From: Entonaema liquescens
Taxonomy: Eukaryota; Ascomycota; Sordariomycetes; Xylariales; Xylariaceae
Reading direction: 5' to 3'
Assembly (NCBI GenBank): GCA_902805475.1
Contig: CADCSX010000009.1
Location: forward strand, 186,001 to 250,000
DNA: 64,000 nt
Under the pieces are notes generated by a model that was given only the letters and a program-made list of their open reading frames with translations, did no database searches and had not been told where the DNA came from. The translations under genes and the position numbers were made by a program. This document shows, in pieces, positions 45,811-56,761 of the stretch (the stretch's first letter is position 1; the number at the start of each line of letters is the position of its first letter).

Positions 45811-48185
45811 CTAAGCAATGACAGCGTTCCAAAACGCGCTTACAATATCTTTTGGTCGAAAAGAAGGGGCACGTCCAAGACATGTAGCACCGGATATCAA
45901 ACCTGTTACGAGAAGATCAGAACTGCCCCTTAAACTATTCTCACGAATGGAGACCATCTTACCCCCAATAAACTGGTTTACATCTAGAACGACCCTCCTC
46001 GGTGTCGGAACCTCCGGTTCGTAATGTGGGAAGTAGTAAGCTGAGTTATCGACGAATGTATTAGCCGCCATACCGGGGGGGTCCGTATAAGATGGAGCCA
46101 TTCCCCCCATATACTGTTGACCCCCGTATAAACTTGAGGGGGCGGCATTAGATGGCAAGGAGCTGCTTGATCCCGATGGGGGAATTGTACTAGCATGGGC
46201 GGTATCCGGCCCAGTTGTGAAACTAAGATCTCCTATCGTAGGCGGAACAGAAGCAGATGTTCCGGAGGTAAATAATGGGTCAGCATGCGGTATAGGTGTC
46301 TCGTTTGGAGGACCACTCGGTATGTGCTGAGCATGAGGTTGCATCTGCACGTCAGAGAACGCCCCTGGATGAAGCTCGACGGAATGTATATCAGCTGCCG
46401 TCGGGATAATGACCCCGTTCTGTGCAAGGTAAGCTTCTACTTCATCCGAGTCGAACCAAGTACCCTCCCAACCGCTCATATTAATGTACTGAGAAACACC
46501 CAGTAAGGTGTCACGGACCATCGTTGTCCGTTCATTGAAGGGTCCTGTGCCAAATCCTGAGCTCTGGTAAGTCGACGATCCCGAAAGACTGGGCTGCCCT
46601 CCCTGACTGGGAAAATGAGTACCGGAACCTCCGAGCCTATGAAAAGGATACTTCCAATAGCTTAGGGGATCATTCCTCTCTCGATCAAGCATAGCCACTG
46701 TTCGCGAGCGGATCTCGTCAACAGTTTCAAAAAGCATGACGAAGCCAAAAACACGTTTCAGCTTAGTTGGAGGCGGATTGGGCATCGAGATAAGTGCTGC
46801 AGCCCTTTCGAGGGTGTGACGGTGCAGTCGTCGAGCGAAAGTCCACTCATTGAAAGACATGGTCCGTGGTCCAGTAAGTCGGTTCCATGGATGACGCGCC
46901 CAAGAAGAATGCGCTGGGTCTAAAAATTCGCGTCGACCGACAAATTCGGGCCAAAGCTAGCATTTTCCATGGTTGGCGCTGTGATAACCTCATAACTGTG
47001 GGCTGGAGTGTTATTCAACATGGGATTAAGACTAGACGTTGCAGCAGATTCCGGCTGGGCTGATTCATGGGTAAGTGAAAGACCACCCCATAGAGCTGTC
47101 GTCTGATTATCTTGCAACGTAGATACAGGCGGCTCTTCATTTATAACGGCACTATCTTCCGAGTTCCGTGCCTCTTTGTGGCCATCATCAGGTTGCTCTT
47201 CTGGATCATCATCATTGACGTGAGGGGTTTCCTGTTCTTGAGTCTGTTTGATAAGTGATTGGAGCTTTTGGAGCTCCTGGCCGAATTCAGGTGCCTGGGC
47301 CAGGAGTCCATGTTGGGATGCATAGTTGAATAAGTTTTGATATGCATTGTTAATCTCGTTGTTTACATTTTTGAGGTCGTCTATCTTCGCTTGAAGATCT
47401 GTGATGGCATTTTCCTTTCGATTGCGGTATGCCCGCTGGGCCAGTCGAATCTGTGTTCGTCGCCGCTAGAGTGGATGTAAGTATACATGTTCACATCTAA
47501 AAAGTCTAAGAGTTATGTTTTTACGAGCCAGGTAATATCAGAGTTTAAATTTCAAAGGAACCTATTCACTGACCTCGCTGGGAGTTTGGTCCTTTGTTTC
47601 AAGTCGTGGGCGACCTCTGGACCGTTTCGTCTCCTCTGCCGGGCCGTCCAATTCACGCTCTGTTGACTTTCTCCCCCTCTTTCTAGGGTTTGAAGCACTA
47701 TCGGTGGGGACGACAGTAGTATTCGGCTTCAGACTGGCTTTAGATGCGGGCCGTTTAGGATACCGCCCACCGTCGTATTGCTCGGCGCTGAGTACGGCCA
47801 AGTCGGTGTGAAGATACGGCATCGGCGGAACTTCCGGCAATGATACCACCGTATCGGTAGAAGCTAATTGATGGTTGATATTCTCTGGTTGGGAAAATGA
47901 GTGCACTCCGCTATTCCAGGAGTCGTCTCGAGTCAGGCCCGTATCAGCAGACTGACTAGAGTCTATATCTACGCTACTGGAAGACTCCACCAAAGATGAA
48001 GACGTAAAGTTATAAACATTGGACGGAAATGATGGTATTGACGTCGTCAGGAGGGGTTGCGATGATAAGCCATTGTGTCTCGAAAGCGATTGACTGGGTT
48101 GGCCCAGCTGTCCTCTACGGTCCTGCAGGTTATTATTAACAGATTTCGACTGGGTATCGATATCTGGATGGGGTATTGAGGACAT
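45811..48185 (-). CDS. bZIP transcription factor with AT-hook, frame break in last exon
   Basis: Two exons, 48185-47574 and 47465-45811, with a 108-nt intron (GTCAGT, CTCTAG). The N-terminal 200 residues are disordered and hold RKRGRKS and SRGRPRLE, like AT-hooks. Exon 2 opens with the basic region RRRTQIRLAQRAYRNRKE and a zipper-like helix LQAKIDDLKNVNNEI. A frame break at a run of five A on the plus strand (46922-46926) separates FGPNLSVDANF from the continuation, which with one extra base reads on through WARHPWNRLTGP to the Met at 46860 (MSFNEWTFARRLHRH) and ends at 45811. Restored length would be about 755 residues. The regulated genes are unknown. Confidence 0.8.
46922..46926 (-). other. 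Frame break in bZIP gene at an A run
   Basis: Coding sequence before and after this point is out of frame by one base. A single extra T on the coding strand would give NFLDPAHSSWARHP and a continuous reading. Exon length is also one base short of a multiple of three. Confidence 0.7.
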
Positions 48186-48913
48186 GAGAACGCTTTATTA
48201 GGGCCAAAGACCCCATGCTGTGTACCGATATAGAAGCTAGAAGGCCTCCTAAGTAATCCGTACCGAGTCCGAGGGTTAACGTTATAATAGATAATATTCA
48301 GTAAAGCCTTAATACGGTCCACCTTTTCCCCAGGTATCCCGTAAATAATAGGGGATTAGGGCCCTGAGAAGATCACGCAAGTGCCTAGTTTACTCGCAGA
48401 CCCTAAAAACTTTACTGGATGGTTCTGTACGAATGGCTGGAATCCGAGGTTACAATTGATGATTAGTGAACATTTAAGCCGGTAAGCTTCGTGACAAATG
48501 ACAAATGTCAAATATTTGGTTCAAAGCTCTGATTTGATATTCCTTGTGTAACACAAAAGATAGCATGGGGAGGTACTGACTTACATGTAGGTAATCTAAT
48601 TGTCTAGGTACCCGGTATTTACACCTTTGAACCAATAAGCATTCAAGTTAATAGGTACCGTACCGATGTATTACAGTGGAGACAGACTTCCAAGGTTCAG
48701 CCATTCTTCCGGGCATTTTGTACACTGAACGTACTTAATGCTAGGGGGTACTAGAGGCATTCATTTACACTTTACACAATATCAATGGATGGAAATATCC
48801 TCCTGAGCTCCGGATTATCTAGAATACATACAAAGACTGTATCCCTAATCCTCTCAGATACCTAAGTAGACTACCTATTTAATCTCAAGCGATATCCCTT
48901 CTCTAACTATACC
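48186..48913. other. Intergenic, bZIP promoter side
   Basis: About 0.73 kb between two minus-strand genes, holding the bZIP promoter and the FMO terminator. It contains CTAGGTACCC-like words near 48605. No gene recognised. Confidence 0.55.
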
Positions 48914-50259
48914 CTATTGGTCCTTCATGGCTTCGAAGATTCCATCATAGGTACAGTTCTCATCCATAACTTTGTATCTCTCTCCTCCGCTAATACCGCG
49001 GCTCGTCTTTCTCGTGTTCATCAAAATGGCCGTGGCACGGGGCAATCTATATTTCTCGATCTGCTTCAGGATCGTGGGAACGTCGTCGCGGGTTATCCCA
49101 GGCTCGATCAAAAGTCTAAATGCCTCTGCATCCTCGATGCAAATATTGGCACCTTGGCCTTGCATCGGCGTCATTGCGTGAGCAGCATCGCCAATGAGGA
49201 TAGCGCGGCCCGCAGTCCATCGATCGAGGGGCTCCATGTCCTGGAGTTCCCATATCTTTACTTGAGTCGACACCCTGAATGCTTGTTAGCTACAATTCGA
49301 CTATTTGCCATGTGATACAATGGACGTATGCCTACGTACCCAATGAGCGCTTTCAGGCTTTCATGGAAATCACCGAAGTTTTCCACCATTTCTTTACGAT
49401 CTCCCTCCGCAAACCATGAGTATGTCGTAATATCCTTCTCCTCTCTAGTGACAAAGATGCAAGATATATTCAGGTAGTCAGTATGACGCAGTGGGTATAC
49501 GACCATAATACGATCCGAGCCGTCGCGGGCTTCGAAAATCAAAATACGCTTGTCCTTAGTCTTCAGGTCCTCCCACCAGTCAGGCAGCTTGCCAAGAGCT
49601 TCAGCAGCTTGATCAGCAGAAACAGCCACTCGGTAACATGTCAAACCGCTCTTCTTGGGCTGAGAGCAGTCTGCGCCGGCAATCAGCGGCCGGAGGCGAG
49701 AATGAATACCATCCGCCACTAGTCTCGTCAGTTCATCGTATACTAAAACTATTCATATAGGGCACATACCAATGATCACATCAGCCTTAGCTTTCGTCCC
49801 GTCGTCTAGGCTAATCTCGCCGGCTTCGGGGTTGATATCGCGGGCGCCGTTGTTATATATAATCTTGGCAGGTTCGCCACCGATGCCCAGATCCTTGGAC
49901 GGAGCAGTGGCCAGGCGTAGCAGTTCGTCTCTAAAGTCAACCCGCATGTGAGATAGGGCCGCCGCGCCGTACCTTTCCTTAAAAGGGAACTCGGTATCAA
50001 AGAGTACGTTGCCCTGCTTGTCCAGAGTCCTAAACCCCTCGACAGGGACGGAGCCGGTTCGTTCGGGATCGTAGCCTAGTTGGTTCATGATCTTGACGGC
50101 GTTGGGGAAATTTGTAATTCCCTGGCCTCCGGTCGCAATGGAGGGGCTACCGCGCTCATACACAGTAACCTGGCACTTTTCCCGCAATACACGGGCCGTG
50201 GTCAGACCGGCGAGCCCTGACCCGACAATGATGACACTAAGTTGGTCTTCCCCAGCCAT
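48914..50259 (-). CDS. FAD-dependent monooxygenase (salicylate-hydroxylase-like)
   Basis: Three exons, 50259-49770, 49718-49340 and 49274-48914, join in phase to 409 residues. The start at 50259 has GACCATGG context; an in-frame ATG at 50334 could add 25 residues. It has the group A flavin monooxygenase layout: Rossmann motif VIIVGSGLAGLTTARVL at the N-terminus, the DG-type motif ADVIIVADGIHSRLRPLI, and the C-terminal GDAAHAMTPMQGQGANICIED that binds FAD and the active-site loop. Enzymes of this group hydroxylate aromatic or secondary-metabolite substrates using NAD(P)H and oxygen. No obvious biosynthetic partner is near. The product is intact and has no signal peptide. Confidence 0.87.
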
Positions 50260-52558
50260 GGTCAATAGGGTTGACGGATGCTTCCGAAAATAGGATATAG
50301 GCCTCGAGATCTTTGAAGGCCTAACTCGGTTCAAAAGCTAACTTGAGTTGGCGTAATAGAAGTCGAGGCTGAATAGTAACGAACTAGTAGTGGTACCCCT
50401 TTGCGACGGATGAAAATAAATGTGCTAGGCCATGGCTGCAAGCGTTTCCAATTGCCATTATATATTGCAAGACAAGGCTCTATCCAACATACCTGACCTT
50501 ACAAACCATATGCAATAACTACCACCTTCGTCAGGTATTGCTGTGAACGGACATTTACAAGGTAGGGCCGCATCATCGTCACTACTTACACGAAATCCGA
50601 GAAAGTGTCGAATCTCCGCGCCCCAGACCTCGGACCTCCGTCCTTACAAATGTGTTCTATAGGTGGTATGACCTCTTCCTGCTGTCTGGATCCTTTGTAT
50701 GGATTTGCATCCGAGTCGCGGATACGTCAAGCACCTACTTACATACCCAAGGGTAAGGTAACAGTGGATCACCTACAGGTCAAGCTATGTATTGGACCCT
50801 TCCGTCTGGATAACAACTTTGGAACAAGTAAGTTGCGTCAAGCATGCCCCTCGGCTATACCCAAATAGGATCGCCCCCACAGCGCGACAGTGAATAGGTA
50901 GTCCGTAAAGAACATCAGGTTCGTTGAATCACGTATATACGCAGGTAAGGGGCCGAAAAAAGACTTGTTTACATCAATCTATTGATGCAGCTATTCGATC
51001 ATACGTCAGGTACCTAGTAAGGGTCTTGGAATACTCATACTTGAATACAGCACATCATAGTTAGGTAGTTGTCTATTCGCAGGGTAGCAGTTGGAACACC
51101 CCCTTCCCCCCCCCCTTCTCCCTCTCGTGGCAAATATGTTGGTAGCTTCATATCTGGTGTTCTACGGAGGGGCCTCCGGTAAGCTTCAAGCAGGTGTCTA
51201 TAGCTATGATAGGAGATAGGACTTGAGAATCTTATACTCGGTTGTTAGTTCTACTAGCAAACCAGTGTTTCAAAAGGATCTCGAAACATACCACTTCTAG
51301 AATACTGTAAAGACTTAACTAATCAAATTTAGATTTGCCATGTGCCATGTACCTGTATATTACAAGATATTTCTCACGACCAAGAATCTATGTGGATGCT
51401 AACTTAGAAGCCTCGGGAATCAAGATGCTAAGTACCTAGGTACCTAGTTATAATATTTGGTAGAAGCGTCTGACGTTGAATGCCTCACAAGATATTACCT
51501 GCCTTTTCCCGTAAATTTATTCTCTTAAGAATGAAAGGCGTATTCCTACAGATCGCTTCCCAAAAAGGATACCCGACAAACCCGAGACCGACACGATCGG
51601 ATATATTTGTCCTTGTCTTACTTGGAGCGTGTAAGGGGACTATACGAACCACACGAACCACACGAACCACACGAACCACACGACCGGGTCGCATTATTGA
51701 CGTAATCAGCCACCGTCAAACGGGGATACCCTACCCAATTCTTCTCCATCTTCAAGCCGCAACTTCTACCCGGACCCTGAATCTGCAGGTCTCCGCTTTC
51801 TGTCAAATTGTTAAGGCTTTGATTGGTTCATTATATGTTCCATATGCTGTGATTCATCACAAAGGAGAGTCATGTCTTATTCCCATTGTACGGGATACCA
51901 GAAACACGCAACATCGGTGATAAGATCCACCAAACGGCGACGAACTCCGAGCGCTTCGCGTCACGAACCTTAGGCACCTCTAATGGTCACTGATATAACA
52001 TAACACTCTATCACGAAATGGTCTAAATCATATAATTATAGTACGACTATATGCTATAAATTTAGCAATCTAATTTAGTAACACGATCCAAGGTATCAAG
52101 CACTAGTCACAAGTTTAAAGTCTTCTAGAGTAAGCCGAAATAGCAATTAAGGGGAGCAACACTATCATTCCACTCTCGAACTTATTTTCTTTCATAATAT
52201 AAGTTGCAAATCACTCTCTGCTCAAGGTTGTTATTCTTTGCCAAAGATGTATTCACGCCTTTATCAGACAACTCGTATACTTCAAATACTCAAGGCGTAG
52301 AGTAGTTGGATCGCATAAGCCCCAAAGCAAGCAGAGAGCCGTAATGATTTACTCTTAACTTATATCGCGAAGTGTATCATAGTTCACAATCACTGAAGTG
52401 ACTTTCCAGATACCAATGTTATGCAGAGAAGCATGATTTTTGAACCTAAATAGATACTTATAAATAATTTCTCAGATGTAACCATCCTAGAATGAAATGT
52501 CCTTGGCTACCATCGCCGTCTACGTTGTCTACCTACTTAGTATAATAACTAGGAGATC
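50260..52558. other. 2.3 kb gene-poor spacer
   Basis: Contains an ACGAACCAC repeat (51644-51679), a C-rich stretch near 51100, a TACCTAGGTACCTAG palindrome at 51433 and an AT-rich part near 52000-52060. A long plus-strand frame (51480-51920) depends on the repeat and is not believed to be a gene. Confidence 0.55.
51644..51679 (+). repeat. Minisatellite (ACGAACCAC)4
   Basis: Four perfect 9-bp copies, followed by ACGACC. The repeat is the reason for a spurious Thr-Arg-rich frame on one strand and a Val-Arg or Ser-Cys-Gly frame on the other. Confidence 0.9.
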
Positions 52559-52774
52559 ATGCCCGCCACGGACGCATCAAATATCCGCATTAACATTCCT
52601 GAACCGGCAGGATATCTTAGCCTAGTAGTTCCGTCGTCGTCGGCCTCCCTAATGGAACAGCGCATTCTCCTAGCTTTATGTGCTCTATATGCACTTGTGG
52701 CCGGTTCCATCGCGATATGTGCCCTCGCAGATAAAAGAAGGATCCGGCGGCGGGTTAAGAGGCATATCGTTTGA
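52559..52774 (+). CDS. Possible small single-pass membrane protein (71 residues)
   Basis: A single frame with an ATG after GGAGATC. Residues about 34-55 (ILLALCALYALVAGSIAICA) form a convincing hydrophobic helix, followed by a strongly basic tail (DKRRIRRRVKRHIV). That is a cytosolic-positive topology. No family was recognised and no intron is needed, so it could be a genuine small protein or chance. It is 0.5 kb from the archaemetzincin gene end. Confidence 0.35.
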   Translation: MPATDASNIRINIPEPAGYLSLVVPSSSASLMEQRILLALCALYALVAGSIAICALADKRRIRRRVKRHIV

Positions 52775-53295
52775 CCATGAAGATCTCATTTAGGTTGAAC
52801 TGCCGCTACGAAAGCCAATTTCTACTGCGGTTTCTGCTTTCTATGCCTTGCAGTTAACTACGACCGCTGAATGCAAACACTTATTCTACCTAATATATTA
52901 ACCCATGCAATCTGGTTCCGGTCCATTTATCTGCTAGTCTTCTCGGTAGAGATATACGAGCGATCTCGTCTGCTATGGTCCCTCCTCTCGGATTCTCCAC
53001 TCTACATCAACGGAGCAGTCGCTCGGCCTTAGTCGATCCCATCCTCAAAAACCGAGTCCCGTTAATTAGGTACTCCGGCATGCTATACGGTAGATGTTGG
53101 TGGGTGCTGGTTAACCATGCATGCACCAACACTCCAAGTCCTAGATTCCTGACAGTACCTATCATATCGTAGGACCATAACGACTTTCAATATGAGGGGC
53201 TCTTCTCAGTGCCGTATGAGATAGGAAGCCCCGTCGTGCATCAAGAGGGATTAAGTGCAACTCAACTTTGTTACCATACTCATTGCTCAAGGTCT
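52775..53295. other. Intergenic before archaemetzincin end
   Basis: Roughly 0.5 kb with no recognised feature. Confidence 0.55.
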
Positions 53296-54647
53296 TCAAG
53301 TCTTTGCACGTAACCAAGTTCCGTACCCAGCAAACATACCGACGTGTTTCCATGACTCGCAAAAGCCAGCCAATACCCTGTATCTCTCCTTAATATATTC
53401 CTCCTTTCCATCCTCGTCCCGTCCTTCTAGTTCACAGGCAATTGCGTAGGAGACTTTGCTCAAACACACAGGACATAGGTAAGGAGGTTGTTGAACATCT
53501 TCCGCTATCCGCGAAGACCCTTGCATAACGCAGGCATAGTAAATGCAATGGTCCAAACCAAGGCAGTGGCCGAGTTCATGTACCACCGTTCTTGCTATTC
53601 TCGAGAACCACAAGCCTCTCCGGTCCTCTAGAGTTACAGGTTCGCGAATGCTTTTTGCTGCCTCTATAGCCGCCCACAATGGTCCAGAGGTTGCCTTATC
53701 TCCACTCGAGTGCGATCGGGGAACCTGCGCTGCACATGCGTCTTCGACATAGGACTTGCAGTGAGAAGCAGGCCACATATGCTCGAATCTGATTCCAGCA
53801 TGGTCATCTAGAGAAGGATGATATCGAGCAGTGGAGACTACCGATACACGATTGCCTCCGTATGCCCTGCCACAGCAGAAATCATCGTCCTCGTCTTCGT
53901 ACATGTCGTGATCGACGAGTAAGATTATTGAATACGCTTCTTTAGGTACCATCTCAATAGCAGCGTCGAGGAGATCTTCAAGATTGAGCTGCCCTCCAAA
54001 AATGCTGTCCGGAGATGGCCTCGCGCGAATGCGAGTGCAGTTGTTACCTGCGAGAAGACCAACGTACTGGATCCCGTCGTCTGGCTCTGCTGAATCCTTT
54101 GGTCCTGTCCACGGCACAAATTTTAAGTTAGTAGGAAAAGCCTTGACAGACAATCCATGGTAGAATGCGCCTGTATACTTGACAGTATCATCCGATGGCG
54201 GTTTTAACTTTCCACCACCCGACTTTGGACTCTTTTCAATCTTTGGCTGCAGCCATTGCTTCATGTAGCTCACGCCAGGTGTAATCTCGGGCTCACTGGC
54301 AACATAAAAGTCTTGCGCTTCTTATTAAGCTTACGGTTCTTACGCAGCGGTTCATTGAGCCATGATCGAAATGACTGAGGCGGGTATTTAGGGTCATTAG
54401 CGAGTTCATCATCTGGCAGAACCAGCGGACCTGGGAATACATCGGACAGCTTGTCCGCCAATTCCTCAGTAAGCTTTTCCAAAGATCCAGGATCCTGGCC
54501 CTTTGCAGCCAACGGATTTCGACCAGATTTCGTTGTCGCAGCCAATCTTCGATCAGGGGTAGGCCAATTATATCCGGCTTCTTTGGCAAATGCTGAAGGC
54601 ACTAACTGCAAGGCTTCATGCGAACAGTGTCCCTTCGCTCTAGGCAT
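53296..54647 (-). CDS. Archaemetzincin-type zinc metallopeptidase, frame break
   Basis: Single exon. The N-terminal part has PSAFAKEAGYNWPTPDRRL and GPLVLPDDELANDPKYPPQS, and the catalytic part has VVHELGHCLGLDHC (HExxHxxGxxHC zinc site) with a following CPVCL pair, characteristic of archaemetzincins (AMZ, M54). These enzymes have aminopeptidase activity in animals; the fungal role is unknown. The two halves are in different frames: the break is near 54310-54314 between LNKKRK and DFYVASEPEITPG, and one extra base would join them. Restored length is about 450 residues. Because the family is conserved and single-copy in many fungi, an assembly indel is likely. Confidence 0.85.
54310..54314 (-). 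other. Frame break in archaemetzincin gene
   Basis: On the coding strand AAGAC would need one more base (for instance AAGGAC) to continue into DFYVASEPEI. No intron with proper ends fits, and the protein segments look contiguous across the break. Confidence 0.7.
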
Positions 54648-55270
54648 GTTTTAACGTAAAAAGGAAAATTGATTTATATGAAGTTATAATATCGGCTTTG
54701 GTTTAATTGCTGATGTTTATAAATTTGAGAACAAGAGTCGACGATGATTGTTGCCTAATTAGCCGTTGGACTAACACAGTGTGCGCGAGAGGCCGTGTCG
54801 CCAATAGAATGATTTATTGACTTATGAGCTTGAGGATTTATTCACTTATCCAACTTGATTGTCAATATCCTTTTAGTGATCTCTCCTAATACGGATCGCA
54901 GGTGATCTTTCACAAGAAAGCCCTTAAGGCACGGTGGTTGCTATCCCATGAATATGGAATATGTCTTATCTAGACTTTACTGAGGGCGAGTTGACTGATT
55001 GTAGGGCTTATTTATGTCGCACTCAAGTTGATATATTTGTTCAAAGTCTTCCCCTTAAAAGTGCTCCCCTTTGACAGTCAGTTAATGTCTATAACTTCAA
55101 GTCTACTTTATATCATACCCAGTCTAATCAGAGCCAGCCCTTCGTCTTAACCGACAAGTATGTTCCGGCGTCATATCAACGTAGCGTGTTGTATAGACTC
55201 CTTTCTGAGCCCAGGGTTAAAGGAATACCTAATCAAAGCGCAAGCGTTGTAATGCCATCGCACTAATGTA
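54648..55270. other. Intergenic between two minus-strand genes
   Basis: AT-rich 0.6 kb holding the archaemetzincin promoter. No gene recognised. Confidence 0.6.
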
Positions 55271-55756
55271 TTATCGCTGTTTGGCGTACTTCGTATGCGA
55301 ACCATTCGCAATAACCGGACCGGCCTCGCCGTCGACAACTTTGTAGATGACAACACGAGTAAATGCTAGGGACCCGCCAACCTTGTCGGCTGTAGCAGTG
55401 ATCTCGATCTCGTCACCCTCCGCGGCAGATGATAGATACGTAACGTGGATATCAACTGAAACTCCGGTGCGACGACGCAGGTCCCATGTAGCGATTGCCA
55501 TGCCGCCAGCCCAATCGACGATAGCGGCAGAAACGGCGCCATGAATCCCGCCACCCGAGTTTATATGGTTCCGGGTGAGCTTTAAACGCGCCGTCATTGA
55601 ACCCTTGGACGCAGAGCGAATTCGCACATCAGAAAGGAGGAAATTGTAGATAGCTGAATTAGGTAGTTGTGCTGCAGTGAGTTCCTCGATATGAGCCTTA
55701 ATGGCGGCTTCGTCGTTGAACTCCACCGCTGATGACCCTTGCTTGACGGACCCCAT
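55271..55756 (-). CDS. Hotdog-fold acyl-CoA thioesterase (PaaI/ACOT13-like)
   Basis: Intact single exon, 161 residues. The hotdog signature is NHINSGGGIHGAVSAAIVDW: an Asn-His-x-Asn turn, the Gly-rich loop and a catalytic Asp in the long helix. It ends with GGSLAFTRVVIYK and VIANGSHTKYAK, as in the PaaI/YbgC group. It should hydrolyse acyl-CoA thioesters in the cytosol or mitochondria; no targeting signal is evident. Start at 55756 is the first Met in a good context. Confidence 0.85.
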   Translation of the reverse strand: MGSVKQGSSAVEFNDEAAIKAHIEELTAAQLPNSAIYNFLLSDVRIRSASKGSMTARLKLTRNHINSGGGIHGAVSAAIVDWAGGMAIATWDLRRRTGVSVDIHVTYLSSAAEGDEIEITATADKVGGSLAFTRVVIYKVVDGEAGPVIANGSHTKYAKQR

Positions 55757-56479
55757 GATACCGGCTCAACGGTGTACAAGACTATTTTAATGTTCCGTTG
55801 AGTTGAAGGGAAAAAAGCCGCCTGCCTCGAGCGAACGTATTAAGCTATGACTTAATAGGTTCAGATCCAATAACTCTCGGTGTGATCAAGGTGAGCGATA
55901 TTTTAGGTGAAAGTTCAACGGAATTGAGAAAATGTTGGGATGTAATGAATTGACGGCCCGTTATTGGAGCGGAGCAGCCGGTCGGCGTAAGAAAGGAATA
56001 TATGTCAGCTGCGGCACAGCTGGCAAATGTCAAATACAGTACCCTCCTTCGAACCCAACTATGTATGATAGGCCTATCGTGCAAACTATGATAAGAGTCC
56101 AACAAATGCTTGATTTAATTAATATAGCGACAATATTTAAAGCCTTCGGAATATAATAAAGTATAGGATATCTAGTTACACTAATAGTCAGCGCGTATTG
56201 TTGCCAAATTATAAACAGCGACCAAAAGTTCCAAGCCAAATAGGGGTATCATGGATAGTAGACCATGAAGAGAAGGAATTTTAGGCCATCCTATAGGCAT
56301 TAAGAAGTAGCACATCTTTCTCGAATCATACCAAAAAGAGATATATCCTTTAAAGTCCGGACAGGCTCCGGTTATCTCATGCGCAACGGTCTATATCAGT
56401 GAGGAGTCGGGAACGAGCAAGGTTCCAGAAAGCCCTTTGCTTCCAAATTAGTACTCAGCTTCTGCCACAACGATGTCTT

Positions 56480-56761
56480 CTATGATTCCATCTTCATACT
56501 ACAGCAGCCACGGGCAATGTGGCCGGGTCCGCCGCATTTATGATACACAATAATTGATAGTCTTCCACGTGCCTTCATCGTCGCGAAAGGTCCCATTTGC
56601 CAAAGCAATATCTCGAAGTTATTGAAGTTTTCTCTTGTTTTCGTGATTCGGTATGGTAGTAGGTACTCATGGGGGTGGATCTCTTTCTTTATATAGATGA
56701 TGTTGGCCTTGTATAGTCCAGCATGGTTTAAACGGGGTGTCAGGGCCATAGCATAATACAC
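56480..56761 (-). pseudogene. Degenerate CCHC zinc-knuckle fragment
   Basis: The minus-strand frame ends with YHKCGGPGHIARGCC, which fits the CCHC zinc knuckle pattern CX2CX4HX4C except that the first Cys is Tyr (TGT to TAT would explain it). Such knuckles occur in retrotransposon Gag and in nucleic-acid-binding proteins. No reverse transcriptase, integrase or LTR was found next to it. It could be a remnant or chance; the call is weak. Confidence 0.25.

Noticed and set aside
51480..51920. 146-codon plus-strand frame
   Set aside because: Its length depends on the ACGAACCAC minisatellite and the rest has no recognisable motif or codon character.
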